Below are positions 19,301 through 26,550 of a DNA stretch of 64,000 nucleotides, piece after piece. Made by a program: the position numbers and the translations under genes. The stretch is from Chitinispirillaceae bacterium. GTDB taxonomy: Bacteria > Fibrobacterota > Chitinivibrionia > Chitinivibrionales > Chitinispirillaceae. The stretch is from assembly GCA_016929595.1 (NCBI GenBank), contig JAFGIN010000101.1, positions 1-64,000 of the forward strand, read 5' to 3'. Each line of letters opens with the position of its first letter. Position 1 is the first letter of the stretch. The notes below the pieces were generated by a model, which was not told the DNA's origin, searched no databases, and saw nothing but the letters and a program-made list of their open reading frames with translations.

Positions 19301-19618
19301 ACCTATACTATTCATTGGTCATATGAAGATGGTAATGGAAATACTTCATTACAATCACAAACAGTTACTGTAATCGACAATACTGCGCCTGTTCCTGCTA
19401 TAACCCCGCTGCCTGCAATAAATGGTATAATTTCTACTAATAGATGCTATACAGTAAGAACGTATCCAACTGCAAACGATAACTGCAAAGGCAGAGTGGT
19501 TGCAACAACGTCAAGTCCGCTTAGGTATTGCTATCGGGGTAAATTTACCATTGTTTGGAAATATTCGGATGGAAATGGTAACATAACCACCCAGAATCAG
19601 ACGGTAAATATACGATAG
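16391..19618 (+). CDS. Large secreted multidomain protein with Fn3/PKD and three HYR-like repeats
   Basis: A signal peptide (MLKMKLFINKSGILFTVAVSA) follows GGAGG. Residues about 30-200 form a jelly-roll module with the YSEGFES start and YYIDDIAIT end typical of MAM/carbohydrate-binding-like domains. A long unrecognised middle follows (200-640), then an Fn3-like section with the NRPPVANAGND start of a PKD-type module near 765-860. Three repeats of about 75 residues then end the protein, each with AP(V/I)P, a first Cys, PTA(T/N)DNC and W-Y-D-G-N: HYR-like Ig modules. No sorting tail or anchor is visible. Probably an extracellular adhesin or carbohydrate-interacting protein; no catalytic motif recognised. 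Confidence 0.75.
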   Translation: MLKMKLFINKSGILFTVAVSAFFTANIYATETVIYSEGFESNNGMYTHTGTFDTWEWGIPSANFVQGPRSAHSGTKCWGTDLDGSVPLNSNAYLTSPAITLPSIGTDSVLRVRFFGWVAVDLMSDRGEFQVSSNAVDWVTKAKLLCVMQEGWNEYAFDISNYAGGAIYLRFRCMADGEHTFSPPEVPQNMAGYYIDDIAITLTRSPATKKKLTFEGSESQNTIASCPWICIPKKSPGNSQHGNSPDFIEENDIYSTARGSEKEYTDYYQLVNSLPVDDDSTCVVKLKETEQEESFTDLLHLIVIEHQPDVEIACDDSGNVFTYKKNKTSLPTAAIDKNGVSVLNMIESPEEYGYKAFNEDYVELTFTWSGNVPHPILLLKAQGFMADGLIGTHTQVTPKIEVQTQNSSGQWVTRHLFYPRWKPAQCGYDLAGHLPYSKKVRLLSSSCHTGKYNYIDWVALSTESQKTVTITDLAPVSAIRSDGIDVTSDLQMIDNQYLHLITNEEVLLLFKLQSKVKDNKFDFIIKSKGYYNPTGTYFFYTWNGSAWTQRDGWTIPLDGDQTRQFDFSLWLPDPTGQNRVRIWQDFIFDEAAIDYVGLRRDSIDLIMSYATDLRNNNSILNQLNLSDNQRLFWDYGEDWPHRIRWVEVGWSDTFVNTPPSADPVFVTNTGVSLPTINWTYFDLDGNAQNMYEVEVWTGAGGTGNNIWDPQPWQGCAQSVGYSGVTLTSGQKYYARVKVFDGKNWGGWSESYFIISANRPPVANAGNDTVVIALPSCITTVALNGSRSYDPDGDTLQYVWSGPFGIANGAWVAVALFPDTARIHLIVFDGKGGSGVDSVTVIVKDTVSPIPDLPQLSTITGDCLVAISNPPTATDNCAGTIVGVTPDPLSYSQAGNYTIVWYYRDLFGNTTTQTQMVRVLDTQAPVPNVSQLPGLQGSCSFSVTTFPTATDNCRGLVAGTTTDPLTYSNKGTYTIHWSYEDGNGNTSLQSQTVTVIDNTAPVPAITPLPAINGIISTNRCYTVRTYPTANDNCKGRVVATTSSPLRYCYRGKFTIVWKYSDGNGNITTQNQTVNIR

Positions 19619-19695
19619 GGAATCAGTCTTAAGTGTCTGATGGTAATTTCAGTTTGATAGAAAAAACAGTAAATGAAAAACGGGACATGCTTGAT

Positions 19696-19724
19696 TTGAC
19701 AAAATCATCGGAGTCTGGTATATT
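19696..19724 (+). promoter_or_regulatory. Strong sigma-70-type promoter
   Basis: TTGACA (19696-19701), exactly 17 bases, TATATT (19719-19724). This near-consensus promoter predicts a start near 19731, giving a leader of about 190 bases before the ATG at 19922. Confidence 0.75.
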
Positions 19725-19730
19725 GTATGA

Positions 19731-19921
19731 AGGCGATTCCTTTAGGCGATCTGCTTTGCATCCTTGGTCTCGACAGCTTTAAGCAGCTCAAGATGCTGCG
19801 TATCTCATCGTTAATGAATCGTCCGAATCAGGTTAAAATTATTCGTTGGTACAATCAAGTTTGTCCTACTAAGAAAAATATGGTCACAGTATTTTTTTAC
19901 ATCTTTCAAGGGAGGTTTGAT
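19731..19921 (+). other. Long 5' leader of the PEP-CTERM-like gene
   Basis: The stretch is predicted transcribed from the promoter at 19696-19724. It contains short stems, for example GCAGC (19783-19787) with GCTGC (19795-19799). I compared it mentally with c-di-GMP, cobalamin and other riboswitch cores and recognise none. It ends in GGGAGG, 6 bases before the start codon. Confidence 0.4.
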
Positions 19922-20647
19922 ATGGTAAAAAAAATCTCTGTTCTGTGTTGCATTGTGTCATTTTGGTATGTAACAGTTGGGGCAGTACCAATTGCAGTTA
20001 TAACACTTGCAGCAGATCTGTCAAAGGTTGGTGTTGTTATTAATGGAGAAAATTATTTATCTGATCCCGAGTATGAAGAGCCGCTGTTGAGTTATATTTT
20101 GGATCAATCTGGTGTTCAGTCTGATGCTTCAGTTACCCAGCAATTTGAAGAAGGAATCAGCAAAAATATGGCACATGCAACTGTAGCTGATGGATATGCT
20201 CATGCAGTTTCTAATGTTGGTTCATATAGAATATTTAGCGTTGAGGATGTATCCTCGATATCCCTTACGCTGGATATAAATGCAATAGTTGATTTAACCA
20301 CAGAGTCTTTGGGGGACTATGCTTCTGCACTTTGGTTCTCATCAATTGATCTGGCCATGTTGTCTGGTGAAGAGTACATACCTCTTGTGAGTAATACCTA
20401 TGACTCATTTCAATATGATTCTTTTGACGGCGATCTCCTCAGATTAGTTGATGAACAAACACTTGATGTCTCATATCATTTTAAAGAAAAATTCAACGGA
20501 AAATTGAGACTTCAGAGTACATTAACAGCAGATGCTTATGCCGATTTTGTAGCGCCAATCAATGTACCGGAACCCGCTGCTGCAAGTATGATGATTATTG
20601 GTTTAACTGTATTGCTGCCGCTGGTAAAATTTCGTAGGAAAAAGTAA
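19922..20647 (+). CDS. Exported PEP-CTERM-like protein
   Basis: N-terminal signal peptide (MVKKISVLCCIVSFWYV) and C-terminus VPEPAAASMMIIGLTVLLPL followed by KFRRKK: the VPEP motif, one membrane helix and a basic end that define PEP-CTERM proteins, which exosortase/EpsH systems anchor or release. The 150-residue middle is acidic and unrecognised. The open frame starts at 19727, but GGGAGG and the signal peptide fix the start at 19922. No exosortase gene lies in the window, so the sorting enzyme would have to be elsewhere. Confidence 0.75.
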   Translation: MVKKISVLCCIVSFWYVTVGAVPIAVITLAADLSKVGVVINGENYLSDPEYEEPLLSYILDQSGVQSDASVTQQFEEGISKNMAHATVADGYAHAVSNVGSYRIFSVEDVSSISLTLDINAIVDLTTESLGDYASALWFSSIDLAMLSGEEYIPLVSNTYDSFQYDSFDGDLLRLVDEQTLDVSYHFKEKFNGKLRLQSTLTADAYADFVAPINVPEPAAASMMIIGLTVLLPLVKFRRKK

Positions 20648-20661
20648 TTTGGATTCATCAT

Positions 20662-20690
20662 GGTGACTGCTAATAAAGAGCGCAGTCGCC
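20662..20690. terminator. Terminator-like hairpin between convergent genes
   Basis: GGTGACTGC (20662-20670) pairs with GCAGTCGCC (20682-20690) with one G-T pair and an 11-base loop. The T-content after it is modest. Confidence 0.4.
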
Positions 20691-20705
20691 AAATAATTGT
20701 TTCAT

Positions 20706-21773
20706 TCAGTTTAATTCTCGCCATGAGACAACATTTACGGTTCTTCTTCCGGTAGTCGGAATCAGTTTCATGACTTTTGCAAGCATTTGGGAGCTATAGT
20801 GGATTCGGGCTGCCCCGTTTCCGAAACAATTTCCACCAATGGTTTTTCCCAGCATAAAAACCGCTCCCAGTACAGATGATCCACCATTAAAATGTTTAAC
20901 TTCATCTGCAATTATCAATCCCTTAAAATGACCATGATAATTTCCAAGTGATGCTGTACCGGATGAATTATGAAGTATCATTATTCCGCCGGCAAAATCG
21001 TAAGGAGTCTCAGAATACACAATACCGACATAATCAGATGGTGGAGATTTTGTCCATTTGTAAGCTGCAAGTTGCGCCGATGTCATTCCGAGTAAATCTT
21101 CGGGTGTTTGGGGATAATCAGTTGTATCAATATTTTGCTCGACAGTTTCTCCGTTTATGACTGTTTCTTGTGGCTCTGTAAAATTACCACCGATTCTTGA
21201 TGCTCCTCCTGCAGATACCGACCCCCCGGCAGCGACACCAACAACGCCACCATTCTCCATACATGTACCATAAATGCTGCTCGTATCATAATCTCTGCCA
21301 TCAATTTCAATCTTTCCAAGAGTGTTAACACTGGTTCTTGCAGTTACCGCACCTTTGACCCAGCGATGCCATGAGTCGGGATCAATATATGCAACAACTT
21401 CAATTTTTGATGTATCTTTACCCTTGTAACCGGTCGAAAAAATCACCACAGTATCCATAGTGGTAGTCGAACACGTTACGGTGAATGCACCTCCACCAAA
21501 TGATTCGTTATTGTAGCAGTAAATCTTCTTGTTATGTTGCAGATTCAATGTTCTTTCACGTAAATCTGCGATTACTTGTTCTTTACCTGCTTCTGCGATA
21601 TTCAAGGATGCAACTTTTGATAGTTTTCTCCCACTGGCTTTCAATGTGGTACGGGTTGAATATGCGAGAGACTGAAGTATCATTGCTGCGAATATCGCTA
21701 TCACCATGACTGCAATAAGTGTGCTCCCATTATTCTGGTTAAGGATTGTTCGAATTGAATAATGTTTATTCAC
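20706..21773 (-). CDS. PilX-like pilus-associated prepilin protein
   Basis: The N-terminus has Gly-STLIAVMVIAIFAAMILQSLAY: a type III prepilin cleavage site (G before S) and a long hydrophobic helix without Glu at +5, as in PilX/GspK-type minor pseudopilins. The remaining 300 residues contain Gly/Ser-rich segments (GGVVGVAAGGSVSAGGASRIGGN) and a beta-rich region. Probably a minor pilin or pseudopilin processed by a prepilin peptidase. No other pilus gene is adjacent. Confidence 0.7.
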   Translation of the reverse strand: MNKHYSIRTILNQNNGSTLIAVMVIAIFAAMILQSLAYSTRTTLKASGRKLSKVASLNIAEAGKEQVIADLRERTLNLQHNKKIYCYNNESFGGGAFTVTCSTTTMDTVVIFSTGYKGKDTSKIEVVAYIDPDSWHRWVKGAVTARTSVNTLGKIEIDGRDYDTSSIYGTCMENGGVVGVAAGGSVSAGGASRIGGNFTEPQETVINGETVEQNIDTTDYPQTPEDLLGMTSAQLAAYKWTKSPPSDYVGIVYSETPYDFAGGIMILHNSSGTASLGNYHGHFKGLIIADEVKHFNGGSSVLGAVFMLGKTIGGNCFGNGAARIHYSSQMLAKVMKLIPTTGRRTVNVVSWRELN

Positions 21774-22269
21774 ACAGAATACTCCTGTTATTTAAAGTGA
21801 TGAATCTATTCATATCGTAGCTATGGGAATACATAGAAAAACGGAATGGAGATTTCCGTTTTCAACTTCTACAGCCTACGACGGTGAAGAAAGAGAAGGG
21901 AAGAGCTAAAAACGTTAACATCGATGATAAGCATTACCACGTTGATTTGAGATGCGCATTGAAAAGAATAGTTGTGTTAACCTATATGGGGATCATTGTT
22001 TCCAGTGTCGCGTCCTTACCAGGAATCGTCACCGATAAGTTCGACAGAGCTATTGCACGGTTTCGGCCCCGTTTTTTCTGTAATATTCAGCTTTAGAGAG
22101 TGAACTCATCTTTGAGTGATAAAAAAAGTGTCCTGCTTTCCGAAACCTTTTTTTATTCCTTCCAAGCTCGGGATGTCTCCTGAATTATGGATACCTGAGT
22201 AGTAGCAAAAAAAGTATACAAAGCTATTTTATTTTAAATGAAAAAAATATATATTAGAGGCACTTTAAA
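21774..22269. other. Intergenic region between the prepilin gene and tRNA-Pro
   Basis: Contains a hairpin at 21837-21862 (AACGGAA/TTCCGTT) and the upstream region of the tRNA genes. A 70-codon frame at 21884-22096 shows no recognisable protein features and I do not call it. Confidence 0.45.
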
Positions 22270-22343
22270 CGGAGTGTAGCGCAGTCCGGTAGCGCACTTG
22301 GTTTGGGACCAAGGTGTCGGGGGTTCAAATCCCTCCACTCCGA
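22270..22343 (+). tRNA. tRNA-Pro (anticodon TGG)
   Basis: A 74-base cloverleaf. The acceptor stem CGGAGTG/CACTCCG, the TTCAAAT T-loop and anticodon stem CTTGG/CCAAG close a 7-base loop with TGG at 22304-22306. CCA is not encoded. Confidence 0.95.
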
Positions 22344-22416
22344 TTAAATCTTTTTTCACTGAGTGTGCATAATTGAGCTTTTTTTTATCCTGCGGGATGT
22401 ATTGGTAACGAAATAT

Positions 22417-22490
22417 GCGCCCTTAGCTCAGCTGGATAGAGCAACGGATTTCTAATCCGTAGGTCACAGGTTCGAACCCTGTAGGGCGTA
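22417..22490 (+). tRNA. tRNA-Arg (anticodon TCT)
   Basis: A 74-base cloverleaf. The acceptor stem GCGCCCT/AGGGCGT has one G-T pair, the T-loop is TTCGAAC, and anticodon stem ACGGA/TCCGT carries TCT at 22451-22453. CCA is not encoded. It lies 73 bases after tRNA-Pro and is probably cotranscribed. Confidence 0.95.
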
Positions 22491-22510
22491 TTTAAAAAAA
22501 AACGCAAAAT

Positions 22511-22540
22511 TGCTCAAATTTAACAGATTTGGGCATTTTT
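22511..22540 (+). terminator. Terminator after the tRNA pair
   Basis: TGCTCAAATT (22511-22520) pairs with GATTTGGGCA, using G-T pairs, and a T-run follows directly. Confidence 0.7.
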
Positions 22541-22795
22541 TATATCCTGTCTGATTGATTTTTGATACTCCTGAAAATGCTTTATTACCAATATAATTAC
22601 CTCTTCAGGTGCAATTTAGAACTCCATGGTTTTATATTTATTCAGTACTATAGTTATATTTATCCTGAATCGTCGAATTGAAACAGTTTGGAAGATGGAT
22701 CGTAATCTTCTGAACTCAGATATGATTTAAACTATACACTTTCGGTTTTACGTCGGTATATATCTATTAATTGTGGTGGAAGGGTTCGATCGCTT
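22541..22795. other. Intergenic region before the exported protein
   Basis: AT-rich and non-coding; presumably carries the promoter of the next gene. No further structure recognised. Confidence 0.4.
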
Positions 22796-24298
22796 GTGGA
22801 AAAATATGTAAATCTTGCAGTTATTCTTATTCTGTTTAAAATAATCGTTTATTCTCAAGGTATAGATTCTTTGAGTGATGCAGTACCTAACGATATAGAT
22901 GCTGATATGAATGTTGTGGCATTTCCGGATACAACCATTGATATGGATGCTGCAGATACCGTTGAGAGCGTATTGAGCAACACAGAGGAATTGTCAATTA
23001 CAGTGCAGGACTCATCAGGGGTGATAAGTGATTCTGTGTTTGTCAATGATACGATTCTTATCAGAACAAAGCTTGACAGTCTTGGAAGATCTGTTCTAAA
23101 TGATACAAATTGCACTGTTAGTGAATTGTTAAGAGAACCGAGCCGCGACAAAAAAAGAAGAAATGACGATGTACCTGTATATGCAGGCACATCAAAGGAT
23201 ATGGACCAGATCGCCAGTGAAATTGTTCTTGATGCTTACCGTGGCAAATGGAATGATGTAAATAGAGGATTGGAACGTCTGCAAAGGCTTGAAAAACGGC
23301 GGGAACTTGTCAAAATCAGCAAATTACTGAATGTTTCGGTACGGTATTACCGATTGGAGCAGAACGAGTTTTTCAATGAATCCGAAAGAATGACAATTGA
23401 AAAAGAACTTGACTCATGCATTACTGATGGGTTTTGCTATACAGATGCACTTAAAAAAAACCGTTTAGCGATTCATGAATTGATCCATTGTGGAATAAAG
23501 GGCTTTCAGGCCTCACGGATGATCGTAAAAAATCCCATTGAAGCTGCGATTGAAGGGTATGCAGTGGTTGTACGCCTCGAAAAGTTGCTTCAGGCTGACA
23601 GCACCATGTACGATGCTTTTATGGGGCTGGGGTTGTTTTACTGTTCGGTTGCAGGCGCGCCATCAGTCATCCGCGCGGCTCTGGCGCTTACCGGAAGACA
23701 GGTTACATTAGAAAAAGGGCTTTCATACCTGCGTATCAGTGCACAGAAAGGACATTATGTCAATATTCCCTCACTTGTATACCTTACGCAGTTTCTTTCT
23801 CCTTATCTGGGGCATCATGTCATGGAAAAAGATTCAATTTTTACAGTCTTACAGAAAAAATGTCACCCGAATCCACGATACCTTTTTGAACAGATTGACG
23901 AACATATCTGTTTTCATCCGGAAAAATTTACCCTGGAATATATTGCAGATCTTAGAAAAGCTATTGCAGAATACAAAAACACGCCGCTGTTGTTGCGTTC
24001 ATATTTTGAATTGATGAAATATCAATATTGTGATTATATAGATACACTGAATTGTCCATTTAAAAAAGATCCCGATGTAAAACTTAAAGAATTTCTTTTT
24101 TATCCATTGTTTATGACTGGATTGCGAACTAAAGAATTATGTATGATTAACAGTATAGGAAATTTCGCCAGAATCCGTTCAAGAGATTGTGAGAAGTATA
24201 ATTTGTCAGTTATTTCCATGCTGGAAAAATCATCAATGGCTTCGACAAAGAGAGATGTTTACAAATGGCGTATTCGTGACGCGTTCAGGTTACGATGA
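22796..24298 (+). CDS. Exported helical protein of unknown function
   Basis: A GTG start preceded by GGAAGGG begins a short signal peptide (EKYVNLAVILILFKIIVYSQ). An acidic Asp/Ser-rich linker follows to about residue 120, then a helical domain. Its HELIHCGIKGFQASRMIVKNP and EGYAVVVRLEKLLQADS resemble the helix pairs of periplasmic TPR-like scaffolds, without a clear canonical TPR. Eight or so scattered Cys. I do not recognise a family. It seems to be a single gene and ends in the short tandem repeat before the convergent fusion gene. Confidence 0.6.
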   Translation: MEKYVNLAVILILFKIIVYSQGIDSLSDAVPNDIDADMNVVAFPDTTIDMDAADTVESVLSNTEELSITVQDSSGVISDSVFVNDTILIRTKLDSLGRSVLNDTNCTVSELLREPSRDKKRRNDDVPVYAGTSKDMDQIASEIVLDAYRGKWNDVNRGLERLQRLEKRRELVKISKLLNVSVRYYRLEQNEFFNESERMTIEKELDSCITDGFCYTDALKKNRLAIHELIHCGIKGFQASRMIVKNPIEAAIEGYAVVVRLEKLLQADSTMYDAFMGLGLFYCSVAGAPSVIRAALALTGRQVTLEKGLSYLRISAQKGHYVNIPSLVYLTQFLSPYLGHHVMEKDSIFTVLQKKCHPNPRYLFEQIDEHICFHPEKFTLEYIADLRKAIAEYKNTPLLLRSYFELMKYQYCDYIDTLNCPFKKDPDVKLKEFLFYPLFMTGLRTKELCMINSIGNFARIRSRDCEKYNLSVISMLEKSSMASTKRDVYKWRIRDAFRLR

Positions 24299-24310
24299 CC
24301 AAGTGACCGA

Positions 24311-24347
24311 TCACTCAGTCACTCAGTCACTTAGTCACTTAGTCACT
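24311..24347. repeat. Short tandem repeat, 8-base unit
   Basis: About four and a half copies of the unit CAGTCACT/TAGTCACT lie between two convergent genes. The unit is itself partly self-complementary to GTGAC just upstream. Confidence 0.8.
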
Positions 24348-24350
24348 ATC

Positions 24351-26402
24351 TTACCCGCCTTCTTTATGCTTTTTTATAGCTTTAAGTATGGAGCTTGCTA
24401 CTGGTGGACAACCGCTGACATAAATTGTGTGATCGCGGAATTTTCTTGTGCAGTTACCGATACAGAGCGAGTTTGCCGGAATCTCCTTATGCCCTTTACC
24501 GATTGCTGCACAAACCTTACTGTCCGGGAAATATTCGTTGAGCTCTGTCCCGTGCCGTTTGAGAAACATAAGTAGCGTTGACTGACAGGCACTGCATGAA
24601 TTTTCATCGAGAATTGTGACGTTGGGATATTCTATCGAGAGATTTTGCGGCAGAGGTGCGAATGGATCGATGTAGGTACGCCACTCTGGAGGTCTGATAT
24701 TGATCTGTGCAGTATCGATTATTCCAACCCCTCTTTCCTGTAAAATGCGAAGGTGTGCAATATCGCGTGGTGATACACCCATAACTTCACATGCTACAGA
24801 GTCGGCAGAGAGTGCATCGGTACTGACAACAATAACTCCGGTTGGTTTGGGAGTGCCGGCACTTGGCCCCAATCCTTCCATACCGGTTGTTCCGTCAATA
24901 ATAGAAATATGCGGATAAAGTATTGATGCCATATCTGCAATGGCCACATTGAGCGATTTATCATCACAATAGGGGACCGGGGGCAGCATGTGGAGATATA
25001 CTTTGCTTCTTGCCCACAGGCATCCTTTCATGTTCTTGATGGAAAGGGTAACTCCGGTGTGCATATGCATCTTCATAACTGGTATTGAAACCAGAATGTC
25101 AAAATCAAAAACATCTGCACAGACACTGATATTCTCAAGTGCCACAGAGTTGGGGAGAGTAATCTCTACCGGTTGACGAATATCCATATCAATTATCGGG
25201 ACGTTCCGTTCTCTGCACACTTCTGCAATTCCGGATACATTGAATGATTCCATTACATCGATGCCGGTAATGGGGCTTTCTCCAACAGCGCAGAAAGATG
25301 CACCGGCATCTCTGAAGAAATCTATTGCTGCAGCAACAACCTGAGGATTTGTTACGATACCGCTTTCAGGGGTACCTATTCTGCCGATATTTGGTTTAAA
25401 CAGAACCCGTTTTCCTTTGACAGGTCTCATGTCGATGTTTTTAAGTGCTCTAATTGTGTTGAGGTAGGGATTATTCCCTTTTGTCACATAAACCACTGGT
25501 CTGTCAGACGAACTTCTCCAGGGACTTTCAGGAATTTTTTTTTTAGCGGTGTCTTCAGAATCTATCGTAACAGACTGAACCGCGTTTGGAAATGATCCGA
25601 TAAGTTTGACAAAGCCACATTTACGGACATCGGTGAGAGCTTCCTGTATGATTGTATCACGGGCGTATCCGTCAATGTCGATGAAAAAATGGTATTTTCC
25701 CATTGACTCTTTTGTTGGACGGGAGATAATGGAAACAAGGTTGATATTTCGTTGTGCAAATGCGGAGAGTATGTCACTGAGCATTCCGGGGCGTTCAGCA
25801 CCTTCAAGGATGGCAATTGACGTTTTGTAAGAAAGATCTTCTCTGTAGGGCTGCTCCTGCTCGGCAACAACAATAAATCTGGTTTTATTTTCGATGTCAT
25901 CATTGATATTGTTGACAACGTAGGAGAATTTATGTGATTTCAGCGCGTGTGAGGGAATTACCGCTCCATCTCCGGGCTTTCCATCAAGAATACGTTCAAG
26001 TGACTCACCATTGCTTTCGGTTGTAATAATTTCCACCTGAGGCGGCAATTGATCGATAAAATCGCTGCATTGTCCTTGTGAGACAAACTGTACAAAAACC
26101 CGATTGATCGCATCAATTGATGAACCGTTTGCGGCAAAGGAAAAATGGACCGGGACAAGGAGCTCATCAATGACAGTAAGCCGGCTGTGAAGAAGCATGT
26201 CCAGAACCTGTGGTATGTACCCGTCAAGCATGTTTTCGATAGGCAGTACGCCGATTTCACATGTTTTACCGACAGCAGAAAAGACCCGCTTTATCGTAGG
26301 GAATAATTCTATAGTAGCTTCCGATGCATTTTTTGCGAGATACATTTGTGCTGCGATTTCGGAAAAGGTGCTGGCTGGTCCCAACGCTGCAATTAACTTC
26401 AT
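24351..26402 (-). CDS. Fusion of prephenate dehydratase, ACT domain and DUF362
   Basis: Residues 1-180 are prephenate dehydratase: LGPASTFSEIAA, LPIENMLDG (usually ENSxxG), DGAVIPSHAL and the catalytic ENKTRF. Residues 190-270 are an ACT domain (RPGMLSDILSAF, SRPTKESMGKYHFF), the phenylalanine-binding regulator in PheA. After a 30-residue linker, residues about 300-560 are DUF362 (VLFKPNIG, AAAIDFFRDAG, VSIPVMKMH, SIKNMKGCLW). The last 80 residues hold Cys groups CSAC and CIGNC/SGCPP that could bind a metal. I start at ATG 26402, where the dehydratase begins; the open frame's TTG at 26462 adds an unrelated 20 residues. The dehydratase may make phenylpyruvate or serve as a sensor; the DUF362 role is unknown. 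Confidence 0.88.
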   Translation of the reverse strand: MKLIAALGPASTFSEIAAQMYLAKNASEATIELFPTIKRVFSAVGKTCEIGVLPIENMLDGYIPQVLDMLLHSRLTVIDELLVPVHFSFAANGSSIDAINRVFVQFVSQGQCSDFIDQLPPQVEIITTESNGESLERILDGKPGDGAVIPSHALKSHKFSYVVNNINDDIENKTRFIVVAEQEQPYREDLSYKTSIAILEGAERPGMLSDILSAFAQRNINLVSIISRPTKESMGKYHFFIDIDGYARDTIIQEALTDVRKCGFVKLIGSFPNAVQSVTIDSEDTAKKKIPESPWRSSSDRPVVYVTKGNNPYLNTIRALKNIDMRPVKGKRVLFKPNIGRIGTPESGIVTNPQVVAAAIDFFRDAGASFCAVGESPITGIDVMESFNVSGIAEVCRERNVPIIDMDIRQPVEITLPNSVALENISVCADVFDFDILVSIPVMKMHMHTGVTLSIKNMKGCLWARSKVYLHMLPPVPYCDDKSLNVAIADMASILYPHISIIDGTTGMEGLGPSAGTPKPTGVIVVSTDALSADSVACEVMGVSPRDIAHLRILQERGVGIIDTAQINIRPPEWRTYIDPFAPLPQNLSIEYPNVTILDENSCSACQSTLLMFLKRHGTELNEYFPDSKVCAAIGKGHKEIPANSLCIGNCTRKFRDHTIYVSGCPPVASSILKAIKKHKEGG

Positions 26403-26550
26403 AGCGATTTGTACTTCTTTGTCGAGATGTCCTGAACTAAATTTGTATAAAAATACTTTCAATTATATTATGCATGTGATTATTTTATAAAATAATCAGC
26501 TGCTACTGAGGCTTCAATACAAATTTTAATCACAAAAAGAGGTTTCGGAA

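Noticed and set aside
19731-19921. c-di-GMP riboswitch or GntR-regulator fragment in the PEP-CTERM leader
   Set aside because: No GEMM core. A reverse-strand reading HLELLKAVETKDAKQIA looks vaguely like the end of a GntR FCD domain but is only about 20 codons between stops.
21884-22096. 70-codon plus frame before the tRNAs
   Set aside because: No family signal, ribosome site only by chance A/G richness, no neighbour context.
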